Assembly: GCA_902492045.1 (NCBI GenBank)
Contig: CABUKB010000002.1
Span: forward strand, 1-64,000
Reading direction: 5' to 3'
Length of the DNA: 64,000 nt
DNA from: an uncultured Oscillospiraceae bacterium
Lineage (GTDB): Bacteria; Bacillota; Clostridia; Oscillospirales; Acutalibacteraceae
The position numbers and the translations under genes were made by a program. Every line of letters begins with the position of its first letter. Positions within the stretch are counted from its first letter, which is position 1. Shown here piece after piece: positions 24,932 through 32,773 of the stretch. Under the pieces are notes generated by a model. It had not been told where the DNA came from. It searched no databases and saw only the letters and a program-made list of their open reading frames with translations.

Positions 24932-25882
24932 TTAAATCGTATCGTCATCATCCTCCTGATTCCGGCGCCGGTAATAGTGGGAGCGGCGGAGTTCCTGTTC
25001 ATTGTATTGTTTGGGAAGTTCGCGCTTGGGTTTCTCCCCCTCGGTTTTCTCATCGTCCTCTTCCTTGCCTCGGTCTCGAAAGATGGCTTGCTCCTCCTCT
25101 TGTGCTACATCCTCTTCCTCATCAATATTCAAGGCGAGTTTGGCTTCCCGATCCTCTCCAGGGTGCTCCTTATAATAAGGATCAATCATGTACTTTTTGA
25201 CGATTGGGAATATATTGAATTGAATGAGAAAAGAACGGAAGGCCGGAAAGAATAAGATATACGCGAACAGAAGAATCGTAATGGTGATATAATCTGGAAC
25301 GAAAAACACAAGGAGCAGGCCAATGCCGTAAAAGAGTAGCAGAACGACCGAAATCAGCAGGTTGCGCTTGAGACCGACGAATGAAAGCAATAAGGCATTC
25401 TTCAGCAGCTGTTTGATGGTGAGTTTAAAGGTGATCATCATCATATAGATATAATACTTCATAAAGGTGTAAAGGATCAGGACAAAAAAGCTGACAGTCA
25501 GCCCGATAAAGCCGATCAGCCTTTCGTCAAACCAAAAGAACCAGATATCCACAAAGATAAGTGCCCCGAAAAGAAGATTCAAGAGGCCTATGACCAACGC
25601 CTGTTTCCAGTTTTTCTTGACGGTATCCATAAAATCCGCGTAGATAAAGGCGTGTTTTTCACGGGCGAAATTCCTTGTAATATACGTCAGCCCTGCACTG
25701 GCAAGGCCATTGGTCACCACAGGAAGCGATACCAACACATACAACAGATTCGCAAGAACCAATTTCCAGAACTTTCGAAAATAAATTTCGAAAAATATGA
25801 CAATGCCTTTTTTCTGCGGCCCATTTTTATCGACACCGGGTCCCGGTCGGTTATAATCGAAAAAACCAAAGAAACCTGCCAC
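24932..25882 (-). CDS. DUF624 (YesL-like) membrane protein
   Basis: A 316-residue protein of the DUF624/YesL family: FFEIYFRKFWKLVLANLLY, SLPVVTNGLASAGLTYITR, then four or five more membrane segments. The C-terminal 80 residues are very acidic and basic (EEEDVAQEEEQAIF, RRRNQEDDDD) and cytoplasmic. YesL-like genes often accompany sugar-transport operons, but here it follows the SCIFF/SpoIIM-like genes. Start is a GTG with GAGGAG upstream. Function unknown. Confidence 0.8.
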   Translation of the reverse strand: MAGFFGFFDYNRPGPGVDKNGPQKKGIVIFFEIYFRKFWKLVLANLLYVLVSLPVVTNGLASAGLTYITRNFAREKHAFIYADFMDTVKKNWKQALVIGLLNLLFGALIFVDIWFFWFDERLIGFIGLTVSFFVLILYTFMKYYIYMMMITFKLTIKQLLKNALLLSFVGLKRNLLISVVLLLFYGIGLLLVFFVPDYITITILLFAYILFFPAFRSFLIQFNIFPIVKKYMIDPYYKEHPGEDREAKLALNIDEEEDVAQEEEQAIFRDRGKEEDDEKTEGEKPKRELPKQYNEQELRRSHYYRRRNQEDDDDTI

Positions 25883-25936
25883 TTTATCGTCTCCTCACAT
25901 TTTGAACATCCAATGCCGTCGAAGGCAAACCGCCGA

Positions 25937-26551
25937 TCAGGCGGGAATAAACAGATTGAGAAAGGCCAGCCGAAATCCGACGTCCAATACCCCTGCGGCA
26001 AACGCCACGCCGGATAGCAGCAAAAACCGCATGCAATATAAACGGAAGTCCTGCCAAAGCCCGCCGCAGTTGGCAGCGTTCGGGAGCATTTGTCCCGCGA
26101 TAAGCAAGGACATCCTCATACTCTCCGCACAGCCCATCAGCAGCGCGGCGGCGGTAATCAGGCTGTGCGGCAGAACCATCAACGCGACGAAAGCCACCCC
26201 GCCGGCACCGAATCCATAGTAATAGGCCTCCGTCATTCCCAGGCCCAAACCGAAAAATACCGGGACCAGGATACTGACCGGAGCTCCACAGGCGGATAGA
26301 CCGGTCAAAAATAAAAGGGCCAGCAGACAAAAAGAGGAAAAACAAGAGGAAAGGAGTTCCGAAACGCCGCCTCGAATACCCCCTTCAATCGGTCCCACCT
26401 GCAACATCACGGTTAAATCGGCCGAAAAGAGCGCATGGTATACGGTAAACGCCAAGCTTCCCCCCAACACGCCGAGCAACAGCAGAACAAGGAAAAGAAG
26501 CAGACGGCGGTTATCCGTTAAAAACTCACGGATGGAGTTTGTCCGATTCAT
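25937..26551 (-). CDS. SpoIIM-like membrane protein
   Basis: A 204-residue protein with about five hydrophobic segments. The central GLSACGAPVSILVPVFFGLG followed by a conserved-looking LPHSLITAAALL resembles the stage II sporulation protein M family, in which SpoIIM works with SpoIID and SpoIIP in engulfment. Similarity is judged by eye only. No spoIIM partner is nearby, so a related non-sporulation role is possible. ATG at 26551 has GGAGG eight bases upstream. It follows the SCIFF maturase by about 50 bp. Confidence 0.55.
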   Translation of the reverse strand: MNRTNSIREFLTDNRRLLLFLVLLLLGVLGGSLAFTVYHALFSADLTVMLQVGPIEGGIRGGVSELLSSCFSSFCLLALLFLTGLSACGAPVSILVPVFFGLGLGMTEAYYYGFGAGGVAFVALMVLPHSLITAAALLMGCAESMRMSLLIAGQMLPNAANCGGLWQDFRLYCMRFLLLSGVAFAAGVLDVGFRLAFLNLFIPA

Positions 26552-26566
26552 GGGCGGACCTCCGTT

Positions 26567-26589
26567 CATAGGATTTAATAAATCCTATG
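26567..26589. promoter_or_regulatory. 23-bp palindrome between SCIFF maturase and SpoIIM-like genes
   Basis: CATAGGATTT and AAATCCTATG are perfect 10-bp arms around AAT, located just before the ribosome site of the SpoIIM-like gene. It may be an RNA hairpin that lowers expression of the downstream gene or an operator. Confidence 0.4.
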
Positions 26590-26604
26590 AATAAAAAGGA
26601 GGAT

Positions 26605-27975
26605 TTATGACTGCGGATCTTCCGCCAGAGCGGCCTGAATCATGATGGCGCATTCCAGGCGCTTTTTTTCTAAAATACAGGACATATCATGCGGTTTGAG
26701 GAGATCCCCCTCATATTGCTGATTGTTGGCGTTACAGCCGCCGGAACAATAGAATTTCGCCCAGCAGGAACGGCAGGCTTCTTTATGATAAACCGAGGTG
26801 CGGGCAAATCGTTCTTTGATTTCCTGATCGTATTCCCCTGTAAGCACATGGCCCATCTGCCATTCCGGCTGACCGACGAATTGATGACAGGGAAACACGC
26901 GGCCCTCTGGATCCACCGCCGCATATTCATTGCCACATCCACAGCCGCGAAGACGCTTGAGTACACAGGGACCTTGATTCAGGTCGATCATGAAATGGAA
27001 AAAATTGAAGCGTTCCCCCCGGCGTTTAATCTCCAAAAGAATGCGGGCCAGTTTGTCATACTCCTCTAAAATGGCCGGCACATCCTCTTCTCGCAAGGAA
27101 TAGGGCTCCTTCGGATCGGTGACGACCGGCTCGACGGAAACCTGATCAAAACCAAGCTCCCGCATATGTAGGACATCTTTTGAAAAATCGAGGTTGTTCC
27201 GCGTAAACGTACCCCGCACATAGTAATCGCGGTCTCCGCGTTGTGCTACAAACCGCTGATAGCGGGGCACGATTGTGTCGTAGCTGCCCTTGCCGCCCGC
27301 GTTGGGACGCATGGCGTCGTGGATATCTTTCCGGCCGTCCAATGAGAGTACCACGTTCTGCATTTCCGCATTTAGAAAGGTCATTGTCTCATCGTCAAGC
27401 AGGACACCGTTGGTGGTCATGGTAAAACGAAACACTTTGTTGTGTTTTTTTTCAAGACTTCGCGCATAGGCGACCGTCTTTTTGACAACCTCCAGATTCA
27501 GAAGAGGCTCACCGCCAAAAAAATCGAGTTCCAGATGCCGTCTGGCTCCCGACTGCATGACTAAAAAATCAATCGCAGCCTTGGCCACCTCAAAAGACAT
27601 GGTTTGCGGCTTTCCGCCATAAATGCCCTGTCCGGCAAAGCAATAACGGCAGCGCAGATTGCAGTCATGCGACACATGCAGACACATGGCCTTGAGCGGT
27701 GAGGCCGTCAAAGCATCGGCATATGGTTGATAATCGTCCGAGCTGTAAAGGAGTCCTTCTTTACGGAGTTGCCAAAGCTCTGCATAGGTGTCTTTTACCT
27801 CTTCCAAGGCATAACGCGCGGAAAGACGGCGCAGGATTTCCGAAGGGCATTCCTCCGGCAAATCGTCCGGATATTCGGTCAATATTTCATAAGCCAACTC
27901 ATCCAGCACATGGACCGCTCCGCTGTGGACATCCAATACGATGCGCATACCGTTGTTTTCAAAACAATGGATCAT
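26605..27975 (-). CDS. scfB: SCIFF peptide maturase (radical SAM/SPASM)
   Basis: A 456-residue radical SAM enzyme. The 4Fe-4S motif is C105-x3-C109-x2-C112 in CNLRCRYCFAGQG; the C-terminal SPASM region has CGCGNEYAAVDPEGRVFPC and CRSCWAKFYCSGGCNANN for auxiliary clusters. N-terminal MIHCFENNGMRIVLDVHSGA is characteristic of the thioether-forming SCIFF maturase, and an N-terminal peptide-binding domain precedes the barrel. It installs Cys-to-Thr (sactipeptide/ranthipeptide-type) thioether links in the SCIFF peptide encoded immediately upstream. The product's biological role is not established. Confidence 0.95.
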   Translation of the reverse strand: MIHCFENNGMRIVLDVHSGAVHVLDELAYEILTEYPDDLPEECPSEILRRLSARYALEEVKDTYAELWQLRKEGLLYSSDDYQPYADALTASPLKAMCLHVSHDCNLRCRYCFAGQGIYGGKPQTMSFEVAKAAIDFLVMQSGARRHLELDFFGGEPLLNLEVVKKTVAYARSLEKKHNKVFRFTMTTNGVLLDDETMTFLNAEMQNVVLSLDGRKDIHDAMRPNAGGKGSYDTIVPRYQRFVAQRGDRDYYVRGTFTRNNLDFSKDVLHMRELGFDQVSVEPVVTDPKEPYSLREEDVPAILEEYDKLARILLEIKRRGERFNFFHFMIDLNQGPCVLKRLRGCGCGNEYAAVDPEGRVFPCHQFVGQPEWQMGHVLTGEYDQEIKERFARTSVYHKEACRSCWAKFYCSGGCNANNQQYEGDLLKPHDMSCILEKKRLECAIMIQAALAEDPQS

Positions 27976-28031
27976 ACGATACCTAACTCCCGTTTCTTAG
28001 ACATTCTTAGCCGGCGCCGGGAACAGAGAAA

Positions 28032-28055
28032 ACAGGGCGGATTTATCCGCCCTGT
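28032..28055 (-). terminator. Hairpin between SCIFF precursor and maturase
   Basis: ACAGGGCGGA pairs perfectly with TCCGCCCTGT over a four-base loop. There is no long T-run, so it may attenuate instead of fully ending transcription, giving more precursor than enzyme mRNA. Confidence 0.6.
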
Positions 28056-28072
28056 CCCAATCCCCGGTCAGA

Positions 28073-28210
28073 TCACTTTTCACACTTTTGATTGGCAACG
28101 GTGCAGGATGTCTTGCAGGCGGATTGGCAGGACGCCTGACATTCGCCGCAGCCGCCTTTGGCGGCCGTCGCCTTGAGGTTGTTCTTGTTGATGGTCTGAA
28201 TGTGTTTCAT
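28073..28210 (-). CDS. scfA: SCIFF ribosomal peptide precursor (six cysteines in forty-five)
   Basis: A 45-residue peptide, MKHIQTINKNNLKATAAKGG followed by a Cys-rich core with Cys at 21, 24, 28, 32, 36 and 43. Both the length and the six cysteines match the SCIFF family exactly. AGGAGG lies nine bases before the ATG. It is translated as leader plus core and cross-linked by the adjacent radical SAM enzyme. SCIFF is nearly universal in Clostridia, usually beside yajC and a TIGR04086 gene as here. Its function remains unknown. Confidence 0.96.
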   Translation of the reverse strand: MKHIQTINKNNLKATAAKGGCGECQASCQSACKTSCTVANQKCEK

Positions 28211-28244
28211 TTTCCATTCCTCCTAACAATCTAAAGGGTTTCGG

Positions 28245-28652
28245 TTACCGGCGGCGCTTTAAGTTCACGCCGATGATGCCGCCTACAGCGCCGGAACACA
28301 CCATGACAGCCAGCTTAACCAGCATCATGACGCCCCGTACATCCTGGAGCACGGCAAAACCCGCAATGATTACCACCACGTACAGAAGAAGGGCCGCGCC
28401 GGCGCCATATAACAGGCCTCGTTCCCCGGAAACCTTGGCGCAGACGATACCGGCGATAAACGAACCAAACGCCGCCGCCACCATCGCCATGGGGGTAACA
28501 GCCGCCTTGGGGATATTTTGGGCTGCCATAACCGCCGCCATGACCAGCAGCATCAGCAGACAGGCTATCGCGCCTGCGCAGGCGCCTATCACGATAGGCC
28601 GCACGATCTTTTTCACAATCGCCGAATCCTCATTGCGCGATTTTGCTTTCAT
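28245..28652 (-). CDS. TIGR04086 family membrane protein
   Basis: A 135-residue protein with four membrane segments: IVIGACAGAIACLLMLLVMA, MAMVAAAFGSFIAGIVCAK, GAGAALLLYVVVIIAGFAVL and LVKLAVMVCSGAVGGIIGVN. This small membrane family sits between yajC and the SCIFF genes in many Clostridia. It might export or anchor something for the SCIFF product, but that is only context. GGAGG seven bases before the ATG. Confidence 0.8.
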   Translation of the reverse strand: MKAKSRNEDSAIVKKIVRPIVIGACAGAIACLLMLLVMAAVMAAQNIPKAAVTPMAMVAAAFGSFIAGIVCAKVSGERGLLYGAGAALLLYVVVIIAGFAVLQDVRGVMMLVKLAVMVCSGAVGGIIGVNLKRRR

Positions 28653-28784
28653 ACCTCACCCTCCGCCTTCCTATGAATCGAGTTTCCTTATCCATAGCTT
28701 ATTCTCCGGCGGACGGTTTTAGTACTGGCCCCGGGCCTTTCTTTACAGGATCAACCGGACACACGGCGGACCACAATCGAGAGA

Positions 28785-29165
28785 TCAATCGTCATCGTCG
28801 TCATCATCGTCATCGTCCAGCTCGTTGGGATCATGGATGGTTTCACAGCTTTGCAGAGCCCATTTTTTTATGGTCATCTTGTTGCGGTCGGCGCCGGTTT
28901 CAATAACCAGAGAATCTTCTTTGATATTGACAACACGGCCGCAAATGCCGCCGATGGTTGTGATCTCATCCCCGACCCGGATGCTGTTGCGCATCCGCTG
29001 TTCTTCCTTTTGTTTTTTACGCTGGGGGCGAATCATAACGAAATACATGAGTACCACGATCAGGACAATCGGACCCCACATAACCAACTGCGTCAAAAAA
29101 GGATTGGCCTCGGCATTTTCGACAGCCTGTTCCCCTTCCGCAAGAATGGGCATAATGTCTATCAA
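28785..29165 (-). CDS. yajC: Preprotein translocase accessory subunit YajC
   Basis: A 126-residue YajC with one membrane segment (VMWGPIVLIVVLMYFVMIRP) and the family motif RPQRKKQKEE, followed by the domain VGDEITTIGGICGRVVNIKE. YajC associates with SecDF in protein export. The gene ends with ten consecutive Asp codons, an unusual tail. AGGAGG is eight bases before a TTG at 29165, which I take as start; an ATG four codons later is possible. It follows tgt, as in many bacteria. Confidence 0.93.
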   Translation of the reverse strand: MIDIMPILAEGEQAVENAEANPFLTQLVMWGPIVLIVVLMYFVMIRPQRKKQKEEQRMRNSIRVGDEITTIGGICGRVVNIKEDSLVIETGADRNKMTIKKWALQSCETIHDPNELDDDDDDDDDD

Positions 29166-29247
29166 ATATAGCACCTCCTAAAAATCTTCTCTATTATATC
29201 GGGTTTTCCGGACAGGCGCAACCCCTTTTAAGAGAAATTAAAAAAAT

Positions 29248-30384
29248 TTACAATCCGGGAGCTCTCTCATCCAAAACCGTGCGGTATTCCGCATAAAACG
29301 AGGAGAAATTCCCGTCATCCAGGCTTTTGCGGATCCGTTCCATCAAGGTGTTATAGAAGAACAGGTTGTGCATCACGCACAGACGCATCGCCAGCATCTC
29401 CCCCGCCTTGAAAAGGTGGCGGATATAAGCCCTCGAGTGTTTCCGGCAGGTCGGGCAGTCACAGCCTTCGTCGATGGGAGAGCGATCCCGTTCGTACCGT
29501 TGATTGAGAAGATTGCGCCGTCCTTTCCAAGTGAAGACATGGCCGTGCCGCGCATTGCGGGCCGGCATGACGCAGTCAAAAAGGTCGATGCCCCGCGCCA
29601 CTCCTTCAAGGATATTGACCGGCGTCCCCACTCCCATCAGATAGCGGGGCTTGTCCGCCGGCATGTACGGCTCCACCGTTTCAAGGATCCGGTACATGAC
29701 CGGGGCGGGCTCACCCACCGCTAGTCCGCCGACCGCATAACCATCCAAGTCGAGAGACACGATATCTTTCATATGCCGGACCCGCAAGTCATCAAAAGTA
29801 CAGCCTTGATTGATCCCAAACAAGAGCTGCTGGGGGTTGAGTGTATCGGAAAGGCTGTTTAAACGGTCGTGTTCTTTTTGACAGCGGATAAGCCAACGCG
29901 TTGTACGGTCACAGGATTCCCGGGCATAGTCGTAGGTTGCGGGATTCTCCACACATTCATCAAAGGCCATCGCCATGGTAGACCCCAGATTCGATTGGAT
30001 GCGCATGCTCTCTTCCGGTCCAATGAATAAACGGCGGCCGTCAATGTGGGAAGCAAATGTGACCCCCTCTTCCCGAATACGGCGCAGACCCGCCAAAGAA
30101 AAAACCTGAAATCCCCCGCTGTCGGTCAGAATGGGCCCCTGCCATCCGGTAAAAGCGTGGAGCCCTCCCAGTTCCCGGACCAACGCATCTCCTGGACGCA
30201 GATGCAGATGATAGGTATTGCAAAGCTGAACCTGGCATTTCAACTCCGCCAGATCATACGCGGACACGGCCCCTTTAATGGCGCCGCAGGTTGCGACATT
30301 CATGAATGCCGGGGTTTCGATTGTGCCGTGCGGGGTTTCCAAACGCCCGCGGCGGGCCGCGCCCGCCCGTGTCAGTAATATCAT
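29248..30384 (-). CDS. tgt: tRNA-guanine transglycosylase (queuosine)
   Basis: A 378-residue TGT that replaces G34 in GUN-anticodon tRNAs with the preQ1 base. Visible are the nucleophile/base region TDSGGFQVFSL, FDCVMPARNARHGHVFTWKG and the zinc site CDCPTC with a downstream His in VMHNLFFYNTL. AGGAGG precedes ATG. Its promoter is identified upstream. It heads the operon tgt-yajC-TIGR04086-SCIFF genes. Confidence 0.97.
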   Translation of the reverse strand: MILLTRAGAARRGRLETPHGTIETPAFMNVATCGAIKGAVSAYDLAELKCQVQLCNTYHLHLRPGDALVRELGGLHAFTGWQGPILTDSGGFQVFSLAGLRRIREEGVTFASHIDGRRLFIGPEESMRIQSNLGSTMAMAFDECVENPATYDYARESCDRTTRWLIRCQKEHDRLNSLSDTLNPQQLLFGINQGCTFDDLRVRHMKDIVSLDLDGYAVGGLAVGEPAPVMYRILETVEPYMPADKPRYLMGVGTPVNILEGVARGIDLFDCVMPARNARHGHVFTWKGRRNLLNQRYERDRSPIDEGCDCPTCRKHSRAYIRHLFKAGEMLAMRLCVMHNLFFYNTLMERIRKSLDDGNFSSFYAEYRTVLDERAPGL

Positions 30385-30415
30385 AAAACCTCCTGAAAAA
30401 GCCGCATATAAAAAC

Positions 30416-30444
30416 AGTATACCGCATCACGAAGACGGCATCAA
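30416..30444 (-). promoter_or_regulatory. Sigma-A promoter of the tgt operon
   Basis: On the minus strand TTGATG (30439-30444), 17-bp spacer, TATACT (30416-30421), about 32 bp before the tgt ATG. Confidence 0.75.
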
Positions 30445-30495
30445 GAGCAAGACGCGATCATTTTCCGGCACTGGTTTCCATTTCGCCCAAACCGA

Positions 30496-30538
30496 TTGCG
30501 CTCGCAACCAATATGTGGTATAGTCGTTGCGAGTGCAA
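30496..30538 (+). promoter_or_regulatory. marR-ABC operon promoter with twin operators
   Basis: The promoter is TTGCGC (30496-30501), 17 bp, TATAGT (30519-30524) with an extended -10 TG. Two related dyads flank the -10: TTGCGCTCGCAA (30496-30507), which overlaps the -35, and TTGCGAGTGCAA (30527-30538), which covers the start of transcription. Each is built as TTGCG-N2-CGCAA (one mismatch in the second). This is the usual layout of MarR self-repression. Confidence 0.75.
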
Positions 30539-30560
30539 TGAATTTTAGGGGGCGACATGG

Positions 30561-31013
30561 ATGGACTCTCTGATGAAGTTTATCAGCCGGATTCACCGTT
30601 GTTCAGCGCGTTTCCGAAATGACAAGATCGAGGGATTGAATGGCCGGCAGCATACCTATATTTTTCACGTTTGCAAAAGTCCCGGAATCTCACAGGAACA
30701 GTTGGCCAGGCAGATCTGTGTGAACAAAAGCAATATTACCAGACAGCTTGGTCTGCTTGAAGAGGAGGGCTTTGTTCAAAGGTTGTCCGACCCAGAGGAC
30801 CGCCGTGTGCTACGGGTCTATCCGACGGGCAAGGCAGAAGCCGTACTGCCCAGGGTTTGTGAACTCATGGAAGATTGGAACCGGCTGCTGCTGGAGGAAC
30901 TGAGCCGGGAAGAGCAAGTGTGCCTGCTCTCTTTGCTGGACCGCGTCACCAGGAAAGCGATTGCCGTGACAGAACCCGCTCAAACGCCAAAAGATAGCGT
31001 TTCTCCAGTTTGA
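30561..31013 (+). CDS. MarR family transcriptional regulator
   Basis: A 150-residue winged-helix repressor. The recognition region ISQEQLARQICVNKSNITRQ and the wing RLSDPEDRRVLRVYPTGKA fit MarR. It begins at ATG 30561, eight bases after a GGGGG site; another ATG four bases earlier is out of frame. The gene sits ahead of a two-subunit ABC exporter and behind twin palindromes, so it probably represses itself and the exporter until a toxic ligand is bound. The ligand is unknown. Confidence 0.92.
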   Translation: MDSLMKFISRIHRCSARFRNDKIEGLNGRQHTYIFHVCKSPGISQEQLARQICVNKSNITRQLGLLEEEGFVQRLSDPEDRRVLRVYPTGKAEAVLPRVCELMEDWNRLLLEELSREEQVCLLSLLDRVTRKAIAVTEPAQTPKDSVSPV

Positions 31014-31057
31014 CGGATCGCCGTCGATTCCAATGAATGAAAGGCGGGATGTTTGCT

Positions 31058-32773
31058 ATGGACCGGATTTTTCAGTATCTAAAGCCCTATCTGCCGCGCA
31101 TGTCCGTCGGGCTGGCCATTAAGTTTGTCGGAACGAGCATGGATTTGCTTCTTCCCGGGATCTTGTCTCATATAATCGACAATGTAGTTCCCCTGAAAAA
31201 CGTCCCGTTGATCTTCCTTTGGGGCGGTGTCATGATTTTCTGCGCCGCAATGGCGCTGATTACCAATATTGTGGCCAACCGTATGGCCTCGTGGGTTGCC
31301 CAGCATACTACGGAAGCCCTGCGGCATGACCTGTTTTCTAGAATATCCTATCTCTCTTGCCGACAAATCGACGGGTATACCATTCCTTCCTTGGAGTCCC
31401 GCCTGACTTCAGATACCTACAACGTTCATCAGATGATCGGCATGATGCAACGCCTGGGCATTCGGGCGCCTATCCTGCTCATAGGCGGTATCCTGATCAC
31501 ACTGCTCCTCGAACCGGTCCTTTCTTTGGTGCTGATCGCCGTTCTCCCGCTCATTGCTCTTGTGGTGTATGGGGTTTCTCGAAAAGGCATTCCCCTTTAC
31601 ACAAAACTGCAGCAAGGCGTGGATGCTATGGTGCGCACCGTCAGGGAAAACATCACCGGTATCCGGGTAATCAAAGCACTCTCCAAAACCGATTATGAAA
31701 AAGAGCGTTTCTCCGCCGTTAACGGCCAGGTGGTGGCTCGGGAAAAGAAGGCCGGAATGACCATGGCCTTGACCAACCCCTTGATGAATCTCTTTTTAAA
31801 CGTGGGATTGACGGCGGTGATCGCCGTAGGGGCTTTTCGGGTAAACGAAGGATTGACCCAGCCGGGTAAGATCTTGGCTTTTTTGACCTATTTCACCATT
31901 ATTTTGAATGCCATGCTTTCCATCACCCGAATGTTCGTCATGTTTTCAAAGGGAAGCGCCTCAGCCGGCCGAATTCGCGAGGTTTTGGATACGCCGGAGG
32001 ATTTGACTGTGGTTCCGCCGGATTCGGCTGACGGGCCGTATCACGTTCTTTTTGACCATGTCACCTTTTCCTATCAAAAAAAGGAGGATACTGTGCGGGA
32101 CATCTCTTTTTGCCTGCGGCGGGGGGAAACGCTCGGCATCATCGGGGCCACCGGATGCGGCAAGAGCACCATTGTTTCGCTGCTGATGCGCCTATACGAC
32201 GCGGACTCGGGAGAAATCCGCATCGGCGGGCAAAAGATAGAGTCGATTCCACCCGATGTTCTGTACCCGAAATTCGGGGTTGTCTTTCAAAACGACGTGC
32301 TGTTTGCTGCCAGCATCGCGGATAACATTGATTTCGGACGAAAACTGCCTCGGGAACAAATCGAAAAGGCGGCGGAATGCGCACAGGCGACGGAATTTAT
32401 TCGTTCGCTTCCCGACGGTTTTGAACACCGGCTGACAGCCAAGGGGACAAATCTGAGCGGCGGTCAGAAGCAGCGCCTTCTCATCGCCCGCGCTCTCGCC
32501 GGCAATCCGGAAATCCTGGTATTGGACGATTCTTCAAGTGCTTTGGACTACAAGACCGACTCCCTTCTCCGCCGAGCCTTGGCCACTGAATTTCAAGGTA
32601 CGACCACCATCGTCATCGCCCAGAGGATCAGTTCGATTCTCCATGCCGATCATATTCTCGTCCTGGAAGAGGGGCGGGAACTCGGGTATGGCACGCATGA
32701 AGAGCTGATGGATACCTGTGAACTATACCGGGAGATCAGCCGGTCGCAGATGGGGGGTGGAGAGATTGCCTAA
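31058..32773 (+). CDS. ABC exporter half-transporter, degenerate-site subunit
   Basis: A 571-residue half-transporter: six membrane helices (about residues 10-290) and an ATPase domain. Walker A is GATGCGKST and the signature is LSGGQKQR. In Walker B the catalytic Glu is Asp (LVLDDSSSALD) and the H-loop His is Gln (VIAQRIS). These changes define the degenerate nucleotide site of heterodimeric exporters such as BmrCD and TM287/288. The ATG at 31058 has the best spacing to AAGGCGGG. Its stop overlaps the TTG start of the next gene by eight bases. Likely a drug or lipid exporter. Confidence 0.93.
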   Translation: MDRIFQYLKPYLPRMSVGLAIKFVGTSMDLLLPGILSHIIDNVVPLKNVPLIFLWGGVMIFCAAMALITNIVANRMASWVAQHTTEALRHDLFSRISYLSCRQIDGYTIPSLESRLTSDTYNVHQMIGMMQRLGIRAPILLIGGILITLLLEPVLSLVLIAVLPLIALVVYGVSRKGIPLYTKLQQGVDAMVRTVRENITGIRVIKALSKTDYEKERFSAVNGQVVAREKKAGMTMALTNPLMNLFLNVGLTAVIAVGAFRVNEGLTQPGKILAFLTYFTIILNAMLSITRMFVMFSKGSASAGRIREVLDTPEDLTVVPPDSADGPYHVLFDHVTFSYQKKEDTVRDISFCLRRGETLGIIGATGCGKSTIVSLLMRLYDADSGEIRIGGQKIESIPPDVLYPKFGVVFQNDVLFAASIADNIDFGRKLPREQIEKAAECAQATEFIRSLPDGFEHRLTAKGTNLSGGQKQRLLIARALAGNPEILVLDDSSSALDYKTDSLLRRALATEFQGTTTIVIAQRISSILHADHILVLEEGRELGYGTHEELMDTCELYREISRSQMGGGEIA

